DNA of 64,000 bases from Tamarix chinensis (lineage: Eukaryota > Streptophyta > Magnoliopsida > Caryophyllales > Tamaricaceae): assembly GCA_030549775.1 (NCBI GenBank), contig CM060175.1, positions 104,948,922-105,012,921 on the forward strand, in the 5' to 3' direction. Position 1 is the stretch's first letter. Every line of letters begins with the position of its first letter. Under the pieces are notes generated by a model. It was not told the origin of the DNA. It saw nothing but the letters and a program-made list of their open reading frames with translations, and did not search any database. Both the position numbers and the translations under genes were made by a program. Below are positions 1 through 11,139 of the stretch, piece by piece.

Positions 1-2300
1 CACATGATCTCACCTAAATGTAGGATATGAAACAAAGAGAAGAACACAAGTATAATGAAAACATAGGACATAAAAGTCTAGAGAGATACAGAGATATTTC
101 GGATAACAATACTCTAGATCAAACCCAATTAATACTCGTCGTAAGCAACACGATGAAAGCATTGAATCAACAAGTACCATCAAAACATTCCTCCAAAGCC
201 ACAACTATCCATTAAATAAGCATGGGACCATAAAATGGAATGCATTAGCATAACAATACTAAGGAAACCACTATACAATACTAAGCATGAAAAGTTCATA
301 TGGAGCACATAGAATGTATTTTAAGGGGGGAAATGGCATAGACACATTAAATAACATATGCAATAGCAAGAATGATAACCATGTCATAACATAACCAACA
401 GTATGAATAAATTCTTGCCATACCATTACTCTTAACCACATACAAACTCAGTAAGTGATCACAACCATTCTAATTACACTATTACATTGAATTTAGATAT
501 CCTACTATTTTCGTCTAGGGAAACAAACAAGTGCAACTCCCAAACAAGAACTCTCCTGACCACTATTTTTTCTAGTAGAATAATTAGGTACAAACTTCAA
601 GGAAGAATGCTTCTACAACTATTCTCATCATGTGGGAGAAACTAGTACAACCCCAAGTATAATTCTTTTAGCCACTATTATATTCAAGGGAATAATAACA
701 AGTATAACCTAACGGCACAATACTTGTGGCCACTATTATACTCAATGGAACAGTAACAAGTACAACACCATAGCATAATGCTCATGGCCACTATAATATC
801 CAATGGAGTGGTATCACAATAAAAACCACCTCATGGCATAATACACTAACCACTATTCTCAATTAGTGAAACAGGCTGGTACAATCCCAGGATATAAAGA
901 TTTTAGCCACTATTATTGTCATACTGGTGAATTAGTACAACGGGTCCTAACTCACATAAGGCCTACTAATGGAAGCACAGTACCCTCCAACTTATTTTAC
1001 CTAAGTATCGATATCTTTTATAGGACTTGTAAGCCATGTATATAATAGACTAGAATCTTACTGGAACACTAAGGCACACCAATGAAATTAAACCAAAATG
1101 ATGACTCTTACCTTGTTTCTAGGGTAATTAACCCTAGAGAGTAAATCATTCTCAATCTCGAGAACTTCCACTTTAAATATTAGTATTTTAATCACAAATA
1201 TCACATAATACATAAATAATTTCAATTTGTCATACTTAACCACTTTTCTTTTTATTATAATTATTAAAATTAACCCTAAGGATGATAGTTAAAACAAAGT
1301 CAAAGTCAACACTAAGGCCAACCTAAAAAGCTACTAAGGTCATCCTATGTTCAATTATTCACACTTAGGTTCATTAAGTCATAACTAACCAAAATACCCT
1401 TGAAACCCTAATTATCACAATATTATCCATTTTTATGCTAAATTTTATCTTACTAATAATTTCTCATGAAAAGACTAAAATGCTATAAACTGAAACATTT
1501 AAGCATGAAGGTAAATTATAAGACATGGGAAATGACTGTTTTACCCCTACACATGAATAAGCATATAAAATCCTAACATGTATAGCTAACTCATCATAAA
1601 TCACATGCTTTCATACTTAACATCATACAATACATACCATATCTACATGTTGGAAAATATAAGCATGGTACACTAAAAATATAATTCTCCCCCTAGGGCA
1701 TACAAATAACTATCATGCAAGAATAAGCCTATACATACTCAACCTAATATGTTATAAATTGACATCCTCATATCTCATGCATCATTAATTAAGAACATTA
1801 ACCTAATATAGCAAGCTTTCTTACATTTAATATTATATATAATTTACTTGCCCAAGACACGTAATTTTATACTGACACACATAGGAAAATAATCACAACA
1901 TAAAAAAACATGCTTAGAAAAATAAATATAATATAACACGATGAAATCCTAATATACTATCATGTGATTTTTATGTTTTAGTAAGGCATATGAGTTACCT
2001 TAACTCCAAGAAAAAATAGAAAACCAATAATCACCAAACCTGGCCTCCAACTACTCTTCCGTATTCAACGTGAAAACCCCCAACAGAACATATATTAGCA
2101 CTAAAATAATACACATAATACTAATAAAAAATCAACGGAAGATAAATGTAGCAAACTAAAACTATACAAGAAACCAACACAATAAGGAATCACTAAGCAA
2201 AGCCACTTAGGTTTCCAAGACTTAGCAATGTGAGATCTCTAAGCAAAGGGGAAGGAAGTTATGTCCAAATCTCACATAAGAGGCCTAAAAAATGGTAAAG
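1..2300 (-). mobile_element. Element H: remnant of a long non-coding LTR-type element (third subfamily), cut by window edge
   Basis: No coding region is visible. Read on the minus strand this stretch has the layout of the other long elements in the window: a motif array (about 550-950), then a segment rich in CCCTAA-like words, then a block around 1985-2010 reading like the ACCTTAACTCCAAG segment of elements B and D. Its array is more diverged than those of A-D or E-G, so I treat it as a separate subfamily. The 3' end lies before the window and the 5' boundary is not clear; 2300 is approximate. No terminal repeat or TSD can be tested. Alternative: an older, rearranged copy of the E/F/G subfamily. 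Confidence 0.5.
550..950 (-). repeat. Motif array in element H (about 7 units, period near 58 bp)
   Basis: Seven diverged units beginning near 558, 617, 670, 730, 788, 849 and 906 each contain CCACTATT or a close variant followed by a TGGAA-like word and AGTACAAC. The reverse complement matches the CTATAATAGTGG core of the other elements' arrays. Confidence 0.6.
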
Positions 2301-2540
2301 GCTCACATTTCTAGTGTTGGGTTTCATCCAAACTCCATGTTACAAGGGGTTGGGGTTGCCAATCCTTTATGCACTGACAATGGTGGCACATCAAACACTC
2401 ATGTGAGGAAGTTGTCTTAGCTAGATGTTGGTTGTATGATGAGCTTGTGCAACGTGATTGCGCCACTAATAATGGCTATGTTGGTCAAGCTAATAATATT
2501 AGTTGCTTGCTTGCTTGTGGGTCACTACAAAGGGAGTTTT
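2301..2540. other. Unassigned junction between elements H and A
   Basis: About 240 bp without recognisable coding content or repeat termini. It contains the break at which element A loses its 5' half. Short open frames here continue into the ATT microsatellite and are not credible genes. Confidence 0.3.
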
Positions 2541-2613
2541 AGTATTACTAATACTATTATTATTATTATTATTATTGTTACGATTTGGGTTATTATTAGT
2601 ATTATCACTATTA

Positions 2614-2615
<2 letters not shown>

Positions 2616-2701
<86 letters not shown>
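2616..2701. repeat. (ATT)n microsatellite
   Basis: About 28 uninterrupted ATT units inside element A. The corresponding region of the other subfamily-1 copies is also a TAA/ATT-rich tract, so this is an inherited, length-variable part of the element. Confidence 0.95.
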
Positions 2702-4389
2702 AGTTATTATATTTAGTAATATAAATATTACTAATAATACTTTAACATGGACTAATATAACCACCAAGAATATTTTGACTAGTAATAGTCTGATTACCTA
2801 CTTTGAGAATAATACCCTTACTTTTACTTATAAAGCTACTATTATTATTATTAACCCTAATATTAGGCTATGATAAGGGTAGGTAGTAAATAATGATAAT
2901 TTTAGTTAGAGGGAAGTTAACCCTTAGTATTTTCCTCTTATAGGTGAACCAAGTCAAAACCCTAAGGAAGCGTAAGAGCGTGCTCCAAGCCGGTGCCGTA
3001 TTAGGTAAGGATATGGTTAAGGCCTTTGTGTATGAAAATGTGCTATGTGTGCTCTTTATATATTATATTATCATGTTCTTATAACGCAGCTTGCTAATCG
3101 TGGAGCTAAGGTAAGTTTCATGTGTTAATGATATGTGTAATGTGATATTATTACTTGTACTTGAATTGTGCCTATGTAATAATACCCCTCACGACATGCA
3201 TGATAGAAAGCCCTAAATGGTGTGATGTGGTTGTGAGAGAAATGGAGAAGAGTGAGAAAAGTGAGTTGACTAGATAATGGTAATGATGGCATGAATATCT
3301 TATGACCTATGAGTGGATAAAAGGGGGAATAAATTAAGGGAATAGACCAAAGCATGTAAGGAGAGTCTAGGGTTTGCATGGTATGGTTAGCCTTTGCATA
3401 GGGATGACTTTTACATGGAAAAAGGTTGACTTGAGGGTTAAGTAAAGTAAGGAAAGAATTTTCGGGTTAATTAGAGCCCATATGTGACAAATAGTAAGTG
3501 AATTGGTGTAAGAATGCATGGGAGACTTGACTAGGGTTTTGGGAAGAAACCCTAAGTGAGAGAAGTGTGCAAGGAGGGAGAAACTAACAAGAATTGTTAG
3601 AATGGAGTATAAAAGATGAGAGAGGTGTCGCATGGAAGAAAATTAAGCCAAGTGAGTAAAAGATATTTGAGTGTTAAGGGGGTGACATAAAAGAAAGGAG
3701 AAGTAATAGCGTTTCAGGTAGCAAACTAGGGTTTTTGTGATCACGTGTGGGAGTTAGATAGTGAGGTTGTGATGTTGGGTGTGATTCAAGGTAAGTGATG
3801 GTTTTGGTAACAAAGAATATTTTTGGTTCTTATGATGAGTGGGAAAGATGTAAAGGAAGTCTTGGGGTCATAGGTCATGTTGGATATGTGTCATGTGGAA
3901 GAGGGGATGGTAAGTAAGAGAGATGAAAGGATAATATCATTTAAGGAAAGAGAGGTGCTAGGGTTTTGGGATGGCTAACTAGGATTTCATAGCCACATGT
4001 GTAAAATGGGAAGTAAAATGGAATGCTTGGGGATGAATAGAGCGAGGTGATGAATTAGAGGAGTGTAAGTTGTGTGGGATAGAGGAAGATTGAGCCATAT
4101 AGGCCAAATTAGGGTTTCTCAGAGGAAAACCCTAAAGAGTGATATTGAGTTGACTCGGAGATATGGAAAGTGGGCCTCAAAGTTGAGTGGTCATGGTAAT
4201 GAGGAAAGAGTTGGAAGGAATGTCTGGATGTCCTAGAGGGTGTAGAAGTCCCAAGATATGGGATAGGGTTTCGAGATGCTGAGAATAAAAGGGTGAGCAT
4301 GAGAATTCTAGTGGGTATTGCATGTCTAATCGGGTTGTAAAATAAGATACAATAAAACACTAAAAACTTAAAGTGAAAGATTATCTAGC

Positions 4390-5910
4390 CATATATTTTT
4401 TCGGTCCACCAGCTATAATAGTGGTCAGGTGTATTTTTCCCTATGGAGTGATTCTGGTCCACCGACTATAATAGTGGTCAGGTGTGTTCTACCCTATTGA
4501 GTGTTTCCGATCCACCAGCTATAATGGTGGGGGATTTTGGGCTCAATAAACCAAACTTTACATGGTAATAAGTCATGGAAAAATACTAATTACTTATAGT
4601 GGAACACCTCTAAGTTGGGGCCAGTAAGGATATATATTTTTGGTCCACCAGCTATAATAATAGTCAGGTGCATTCTACCCTGTAGAGTATCTGGTCCACC
4701 AACTATAATAGTGGGGCTCCTGTACTCACGCAGAATTAATATGAGAAATGTGTGAACCAAAAATATAAGGCATGGAAAGATACTAATTATTTACAGTAGA
4801 ACACCATGTAAGTCGAGGCCAGTGAGGTTGATTTTTCGGTCCACCAGCTATAATAGTAGTCAGGTGTATTATGCCCTACTAAGGAATTTCGGTCCACCAG
4901 CTATAATAGTGGTCGGGTGTATTTTACCTTATGGAGTGATTCTGGTTCACCGGCTATAATAGTAGTTAAGTGCGTTCTACCCTATTGAGTGGTTTCGATC
5001 CACTAACTATAATAGTGAGGGATTTTGGGTTCAATAAACCAAATTTTACATGGTAATAAGTCATGGAAAAATACTAATTACTTATAGTGGAACACCTCGT
5101 GAGTTAGGGCCAGTGAGGATATATATTTTCGGCCCACCTGCTACCCTATGGAGTATCCGGTCCACCGACTATAATAGTGGGGTTCCCGTACTCACGTGAA
5201 ATTAATATGAGAAATGTATGAACCAAAAATATAAGGCATGGAAATATACTAATTATTTACAGTGGAACACCTTGTAAGTCGAGCCCAGTGAGGTTGATTT
5301 TTCGATCAACCGGCTATAATAGTAGTTCGGTGCATTTTTCCCTGCTGAGTGATCTCGATCCACCAACTATAATAGTGGTCAAGTGTATTTTACCCTATGG
5401 AGTAATTTCAGTTCACCGGCTATAATAGTGGTTAGGTGTGTTCTGCTCTATTAAGTGTTTTCGGTCCATTAGCTATAATAGTGGGGAATTTCAGGCTCAA
5501 TAAACCAAACTTTACATGGTAATAAGTCATAGAAAAATACTAATTACTTATAGTGGAACACCTCGTGAGTTGGGGCCAGTGAGGATATATATTTTCGATC
5601 CACCGGCTATCCTGTGGAGTATCCGGTCTACCGACTATAATAGTGGGGTTTCCATACTCATGCGGAATTAATATGAGAAATATGTGAACCAAAAATATAA
5701 GGTATGGAAAGATACTAATTATTTACAGTGGAACATCATGTAAGTCGAGGCCAGTGAGGTTGATTTTTCGGTCCACCGGCTATAATAGTAGTCAGGCGCA
5801 TTTTACCCTACTGAGTGATATTGATCTACCAGCTATAATAGTGGTCAGGTATGTTCTATCCTATGGAATATTTTCGGTCCACTGACTATAATAATGGGGT
5901 TCCCATACTC
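4390..5910 (+). repeat. Expanded CTATAATAGTGG motif array with a ~470-bp higher-order repeat
   Basis: About 18 units of the form CCACCAGCTATAATAGTGG are spaced roughly 50-60 bp apart. They sit in larger repeats: the phrase around TACTAATTACTTATAGTGGA recurs near 4568, 5052 and 5519, and the related phrase with TACTAATTATTTACAGTGGA near 4769, 5234 and 5699, giving a period of 465-485 bp. The other elements carry about 6 or 7 units. Confidence 0.85.
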
Positions 5911-6030
5911 ACATGAAATTAATATAAGAAATGTGTAACACGATATATTAGTCTAAGTCTAGCCTGATGACATGAAGTTGAATCATGCTTTATATGCCTT
6001 ACTTATTTGTTTCTTGTTGGCCTAACCCAT

Positions 6031-6098
6031 ATGATTACCTTACTCAATACGTAGCGTACTGACCACCCATTTCATGGATGCTGCTCATTCCCACGGGT
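6031..6098 (+). other. Conserved block with potential hairpin downstream of the array (element A copy)
   Basis: Contains TACCTTACTCAATACGTAGC followed by GTACTGACCACCC and TTTCATGGATGCTGCTCATTC. The same block occurs at the same relative place in elements B, C, D, E, F and G. AATACG-TAG-CGTACT can pair as a short stem. Its function is unknown. Confidence 0.7.
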
Positions 6099-6550
6099 AA
6101 AGGGCCCTTTTAAATTTGTACAGGTAGGAGGTACTATATTTGATGCCTATGACGTATTGGATGCGTCGGGCGAGGACGTGTGTTGATGTTTGGACTTGAT
6201 ACGGGGACCTGACTCTCTTTTTATCCCGGCTTGCTAATGTTTTCATTATATTTTGATTTCATTTTGGTGTTGTACCTGTTATTCCTTTTGGAAACTTAGA
6301 CTATGTACTCCATTTCGATTGTAATAACTTTTTATCGCGCACTCTAATTTTTATATTATGAACATTTCAGCTTCCTATGAATCATTGTTTAAGTATGTTT
6401 AATGTTTTATGAGAATTTTTCCTTACCCCTGCAGTTGGTACGAGATTGGTCGGGGGCCGAACTTGTACTGATTACGACGGTAACATCCCCGTGCTTGTAT
6501 TTATTTTAATTAAATAAAAAAATTCGACTACAATTTTTGGGGATGTTACA

Positions 6551-7941
6551 ATTAATTAGTAAGGAATGATAAAGTATTTGTTATCAAAGTAAATCATCAA
6601 TGTACATAATAAGCATAACCAATTTGAAATACATGTGCCCGATTTGGTCACCCCAATGTTGGCTTGGTACTAGTTGAGCCAGATTATTGCATTAACAAAA
6701 ATGGGTTTATATCATGATTGAAAATAGGATATGATAATTATTGTACATTGTCATTGAATCAATAGTCATTAAATTTTTTACAATGATTTCAATTATCATC
6801 ATCAAAAGTCTAGAAATACCATAAAAAGCGAAGGAGAGAACGACTTTTGATGGCCATTTGGGGGAGGGGTCATCAAAAAGTTAAAAACACACTTTAAAAC
6901 CTTACATTTGCAAACCTGGATTTTGAACCATCTCTAAGGTTTAGACTAACGAAGATAAGTCAAACCAAGCAATAAAGTAAGCAATGATGTTAAATAATGA
7001 CATATGTGTTGTACCTCAATAATCATACAACATATGTGCAATGAAAAGTTAAGGGTTCAAACTTTAATAAAATTGAATGGTGCAAAATTAAAAATAAAAA
7101 GTAAATTTTATATTTTTTGAAAAGAAATAATCCTTTGACTCTATCTAAGATATATTTATCAAAATAATTGTATGATAAGATAAAATTATCCCAATATAAT
7201 TTAAATAAACCTATGAGATCCTTATCTTTTGTAATCAAGTATAAGTCCAATTATATAACGGTACATGAAAAAATGAACCTAGCATGTAAAATTTATTAAC
7301 CTATAAATAGAGAATCTTTTATTCAACTATAAACAAATTTGCTCACCGAAATATTCTCTATAATGACAAAATGAAAAAACCTTTGAACAAGAAGCCTTCC
7401 TTCTTATCAAATGCTAATAACTATAGCAATTTAAAAAGTAATTGATCTCTCACTAAAGCCTTTTTGTAAAATACTAAATTTTTTTATCAATGATGCAATA
7501 GCAATGGTAAATTGACAATGACATATAATATTAGTTATTAAAAGTAATAATGAATAAAATATACTATCCCAAATGACATTAATAATTATTTTTATTATTA
7601 TTACTAAATATAAAAAAATTGTTACATACAACAGTTACAATTAATTTTTTTCATCATTATATAATATGCGACTACATAATTCATACACCATTAACAACCA
7701 TATTTTCCACTGCAAAGACTATTTACAACAAAACCTATTTGCCTATTTTACTTATTCGCTATTGAATTTATTGGTCATAAATAACACAATTATCTTACCC
7801 AACTAAACCTTCTCAAACCTCGTATATGTATACACATATATTATACAATGCGCTTCCCTCAAAACCTTAATATGTCTTAATAAAATTGTAAAAGTTATTC
7901 TAACAATATTACTCATTTTTACAAAATAGATCACTTCATTT
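6551..7941. other. AT-rich intergenic stretch, nothing recognisable
   Basis: It starts directly after the terminus of element A. I see only short AT-rich open frames and no motifs, RNA genes or repeat termini that I can support. Confidence 0.4.
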
Positions 7942-8084
7942 TCACAGTGAGTGTGCCAACCATATCAAATAGATAGGTACATATAAAGTAGACCCCGAAT
8001 ATCTTCTTGTTGATAACCTTCTTGAAATTCTCTCTCTATCCTGCCAAAAATTTTCATAAAGCCAAACAAAATAATCTTCAATAT
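7942..8084 (-). CDS. Exon-like segment of unrecognised product
   Basis: On the minus strand an acceptor-like site (GGCAG before 8084) precedes 143 bp that is open in two frames. One frame reads ADIEDYFVWLYENF and onward to a TGA at 7942; the other contains FGRIEREFQEGYQQEDI and ends earlier. Joining it to the exon-like segment at 8211-8365 works in the second frame through a donor-like AA|GTATTT and an acceptor CATAG|GC. I do not recognise the product. It could be a 3' exon of a gene on the minus strand, a decayed fragment, or chance coding in AT-rich DNA. Confidence 0.25.
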
Positions 8085-8210
8085 CTGCCTATGAACACCT
8101 ACACAATACGCGTACTAATTATATTAGAATAAGAATAAACAATATTATCTTACACAACCAAAATCAAATACACAGAATTACACAACTCATCAAATAAAGT
8201 CACATAATAA

Positions 8211-8506
8211 TCAATTCAAAGATATGCTGCCAATTAAATACTTTATCAACTTCCCATTGGGCATCTCATTTTCCAGCACATATGTGACAGCACGGGACAA
8301 ATATTCTTCCACAATCTCCCGGAAGTATGTGGACCAAGAGTCATAATATCTTCTCCTTTTATTAACTACAAAAGGGAATATCTTTTACAAAGTAGTTAAT
8401 TGTGTGTATCAAAAGCATGGATGCACAGAATACCAGTTACATCAAGCCTTCTAAAATCTGACAGAACATAATAGCAACCATTTGGAACAGACAACCGACT
8501 CTGGGC
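8211..8506 (-). CDS. Two exon-like segments of unrecognised product
   Basis: Segment one (8506-8434) follows a pyrimidine-rich acceptor ending TTTTGTAG and reads AQSRLSVPNGCYYVLSDF, then RRLDVT. A donor-like ACTG|GTATTC at 8434/8433 and a second acceptor ending CTTTTGTAG before 8365 give a 68-nt intron with matching phase. Segment two then reads NKRRRYYDSWSTYFREIV, EEYLSRAVTYVLENEMPNGK and a stop at 8211. Without splicing, segment one ends at a TAA after DVTGILCIHAFDTHN. The two phased segments with good acceptors argue for a real 3' end of a gene, but I do not recognise a family and found no further upstream exon. An expressed transcript would settle it. Confidence 0.35.
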
Positions 8507-9718
8507 CTACAAAACAGAAATTCACAAATCAAGATGCAAGTGTAAGAATATAGAAAGAAGCAACTCAAAATGAATGCTATAGAACACAAAACCGATAACT
8601 AGCTGAAAACCCACATCTCAACTCTCATGAGCTAGTTGTTATAGACGGCAAAATCAAGATGACATTGGTAGAGGTATTTCAATTCGTATGTGACATATCA
8701 TGTGCATAACATCATTACAATGGCTAGTTAAAGAAAGCAATATTTCAGCTTGGCCAGTATGAATTTCCGGCAAATGTGAGTCCACAAAAAATTCTAAGAT
8801 ATGCATTCAGGATGATATGAGTTTGAAATCAAAAGTTGCAAGTAATTTTACGAAGTAGAATACTTATTGTAATGTGCATACATCCATTTTGCAAGAAAGA
8901 TAGAGACCAGACCCCATGAGTAAGAAATACCTAAATAGAAAGCCTTCACTATATTGCATAGCAGTGTGCTTAAAGCCTCGAAAAGAAGAAAGAAGACAAA
9001 AGAAAGGGTCAAAAAGAAATCAATTTTGGGGGGGGGGGCATTATTCAACCAACAAAAAGCAACAAGAAATGCTTAGCGAATTTGAACCACAATAAAAATA
9101 GAAAACTAACAGCAGGGAAATTTGAGGTCATTTTAGTATTTAAAACAGACTGAAATCGCAAATGGCATAGCAATGTCTCTTCCACCGTTGCCTAATCAAA
9201 ATCAAAGCATCCATCTCTTGCAACCAAAAAATCAAGAAAGAAATATGAAATGTCTCATATTTCCACACAAAAATCTCCAAATATGACCCTCTAAAACAAT
9301 TGGACAAAAAGATCAAATCATACCAATCTTAATTTAACTTTGACAACTTCTTTAATAAGAAGTCATCATGACCCATTTATATATATGTTTTCATTGGTAA
9401 ATATACTTTCAATGAAGCAGCTTAAAATTCTTTGTGCAGCTCATTCTTCCCAAAGATAAAGCACAAAAGACAAAGAAACAATACAAAAAATGGAGAATGT
9501 CTGTATTTTGCAATGAACAGAACCACCAGAATATTTTCACCAAGCCACATTAGCTTTCAAAAAATTAAACAATAAATCATGGAAGCTTCTTTCAGCATAA
9601 GACTAGCACAACAGAAATAGCAAGCACAAACATATAAAGCAACAAATCAGAATCAAAGTTGCAAAGGAACAAGGTAAGGTTAGTTGCACAATTAATTCTT
9701 TTGTGATGAACCAAATGG

Positions 9719-9757
9719 CACAAGCTTTGGCTCAATAATGTTCAGTTCATAACTCAA
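9719..9757 (+). repeat. Direct repeat copy 1 (about 39 bp)
   Basis: Differs from the copy at 10318-10356 by only about two substitutions. The shared core includes GTTCAGTTCATAACTCAAT. The copies start 599 bp apart. Confidence 0.75.
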
Positions 9758-10317
9758 TAATTCTTTTGCAATGAATGACACTGTTATGTACCGAACCTCT
9801 GGATCTAGTTATGGGTCCCTGTACACTGAAATCTGGTTGTAGTTTACCAGATTTATGAGTCTGTCTGCCTTTCTTCCCTATTTTTTTACAAATGCAAGTT
9901 CTGGGCTCATCTGAGAGAACCCAGCGATCTCCAAGAGTTAAACTCAAGAAATTCTCTAAGATTTTTCATAACTTTCTTATTCCACAAACCAGTACATATA
10001 TTTGCTGAGAAAATAACTGCTAAATAACTGTTTTTTTTGTCTGATTTCCTAATTCCCAGCAGATATTAATTATTCAAACACAATACTAACCAATAACCAC
10101 TAACATGTGGCATGACACAACATAACAACACACTACCCTGTGACACAACATAATCTAACAACTTACCCATAATAATCTGCCTTCTAACAAGTGGCAGTAT
10201 CTAAAATAAACATTAATCACAATTAACTAAATATTTGACTTAATTCTTCCTTCCCCTTCGTTGATATACTTTGTCAAATGGCACTATTTTAGCATTCTGG
10301 TCAGGTACCATAACAGA

Positions 10318-10356
10318 CACAAGCTGTGGCTCAATAAAGTTCAGTTCATAACTCAA
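10318..10356 (+). repeat. Direct repeat copy 2 (about 39 bp)
   Basis: Partner of 9719-9757. The two copies could be the ends of an old insertion or a local duplication; I could not define longer termini. Confidence 0.75.
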
Positions 10357-11139
10357 TCAAGGTGTAGAACAACAAAGCATACAAGGCTAGGCTACTATCA
10401 CCATATATATAATAAGCGTTTATCTAAACATTACGATTACTGACCCCATTGTTTACATGTATGTATGTATATATATATATAAAAAACAAAGAGGAGCACC
10501 ATGCCCTACATAGCTGATAGCACCACCCTTAAAGTTTCCAAGTTCAAAGTGAGTGCCAGCTCATTGTTGCCTGCCTCGTTAACATTAGACTACACCTAAA
10601 CATCAATAAAAAATAAAAATAAATATATAAACACACACTCACTTAGGAAAAGACCAACAAACCATCCAAATGGACACAAGTTTGATCCCTCCCCCAACAT
10701 ATTATTTTATCATTAATCCCTGAGAATTATAATTTGAAATAAGAAAGAGAGACATAATAATTGTCATAAGAAAGGCAACTAGAACTAGTTCTCTACCTTA
10801 CTCTTTTACATTATACCCAAAGTATTGCATTAATCTAACTTCTAAACTAACCTATCTCTGCTAGGTTTGCTAAAACCCATGACTGGGAATGATATTAGCG
10901 GCATGGTGACATGGTATATTATCAAGAGGGGAATAAATAACTGACAAAACCACAGACATTTGATACAAGCAGTTAAGAGATCCACTTGTTAAGTTTCAAA
11001 AAGAGGATAAGTGTAATTTTGTGCTGAAACCTTATATGAGTTAAGCCAAGTAAAAATTGGATAGATCACTGATATGTCTAAAGAAGGAAGAATAAAGAAT
11101 AAAAGAAATAAAAGAAGTGGAAGGCATCATAAGACTCAC

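Larger units (their letters stand above)
2540..6550 (+). mobile_element. Element A: 5'-truncated subfamily-1 long LTR (probable solo LTR)
   Basis: From about 2560 onward this matches the 3' part of element C in order: an ATT-rich tract, a segment around 2940-3010 (CCAAGTCAAAACCCTAAGGAAG), a purine-rich segment with many AGGGTTT words, the CTATAATAGTGG array, the conserved block at 6031-6098, and the terminus GGGGATGTTACA at 6550. The 5' part with the TATA box is missing, so the left boundary is a truncation and the TSD (ATTAA would follow the 3' end) cannot be confirmed. No protein domain is present. The array is much longer than in any other copy. Confidence 0.75.
8507..11139. other. Non-coding stretch, possible intron or intergenic DNA
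   Basis: No convincing exon was found on either strand. It contains a G9 run near 9030-9038, a minus-strand open frame at 9747-9947 whose VQGPITRSR stretch faintly resembles retrotransposon polyproteins, and a pair of direct repeats at 9719-9757 and 10318-10356. Confidence 0.3.

Noticed and set aside
2436..2873. Isoleucine-rich frame of 145 codons and similar leucine-rich frames
   Set aside because: Translation of the (ATT)n microsatellite.
4390..5910. Regularly spaced repeats resembling a CRISPR array
   Set aside because: Plant nuclear context; the units are diverged and lie inside retroelement LTRs; no cas genes.
9747..9947. 66-codon frame with GPITRSR resembling a retrotransposon polyprotein
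   Set aside because: Only a few residues match a common low-information motif; no neighbouring gag or pol.
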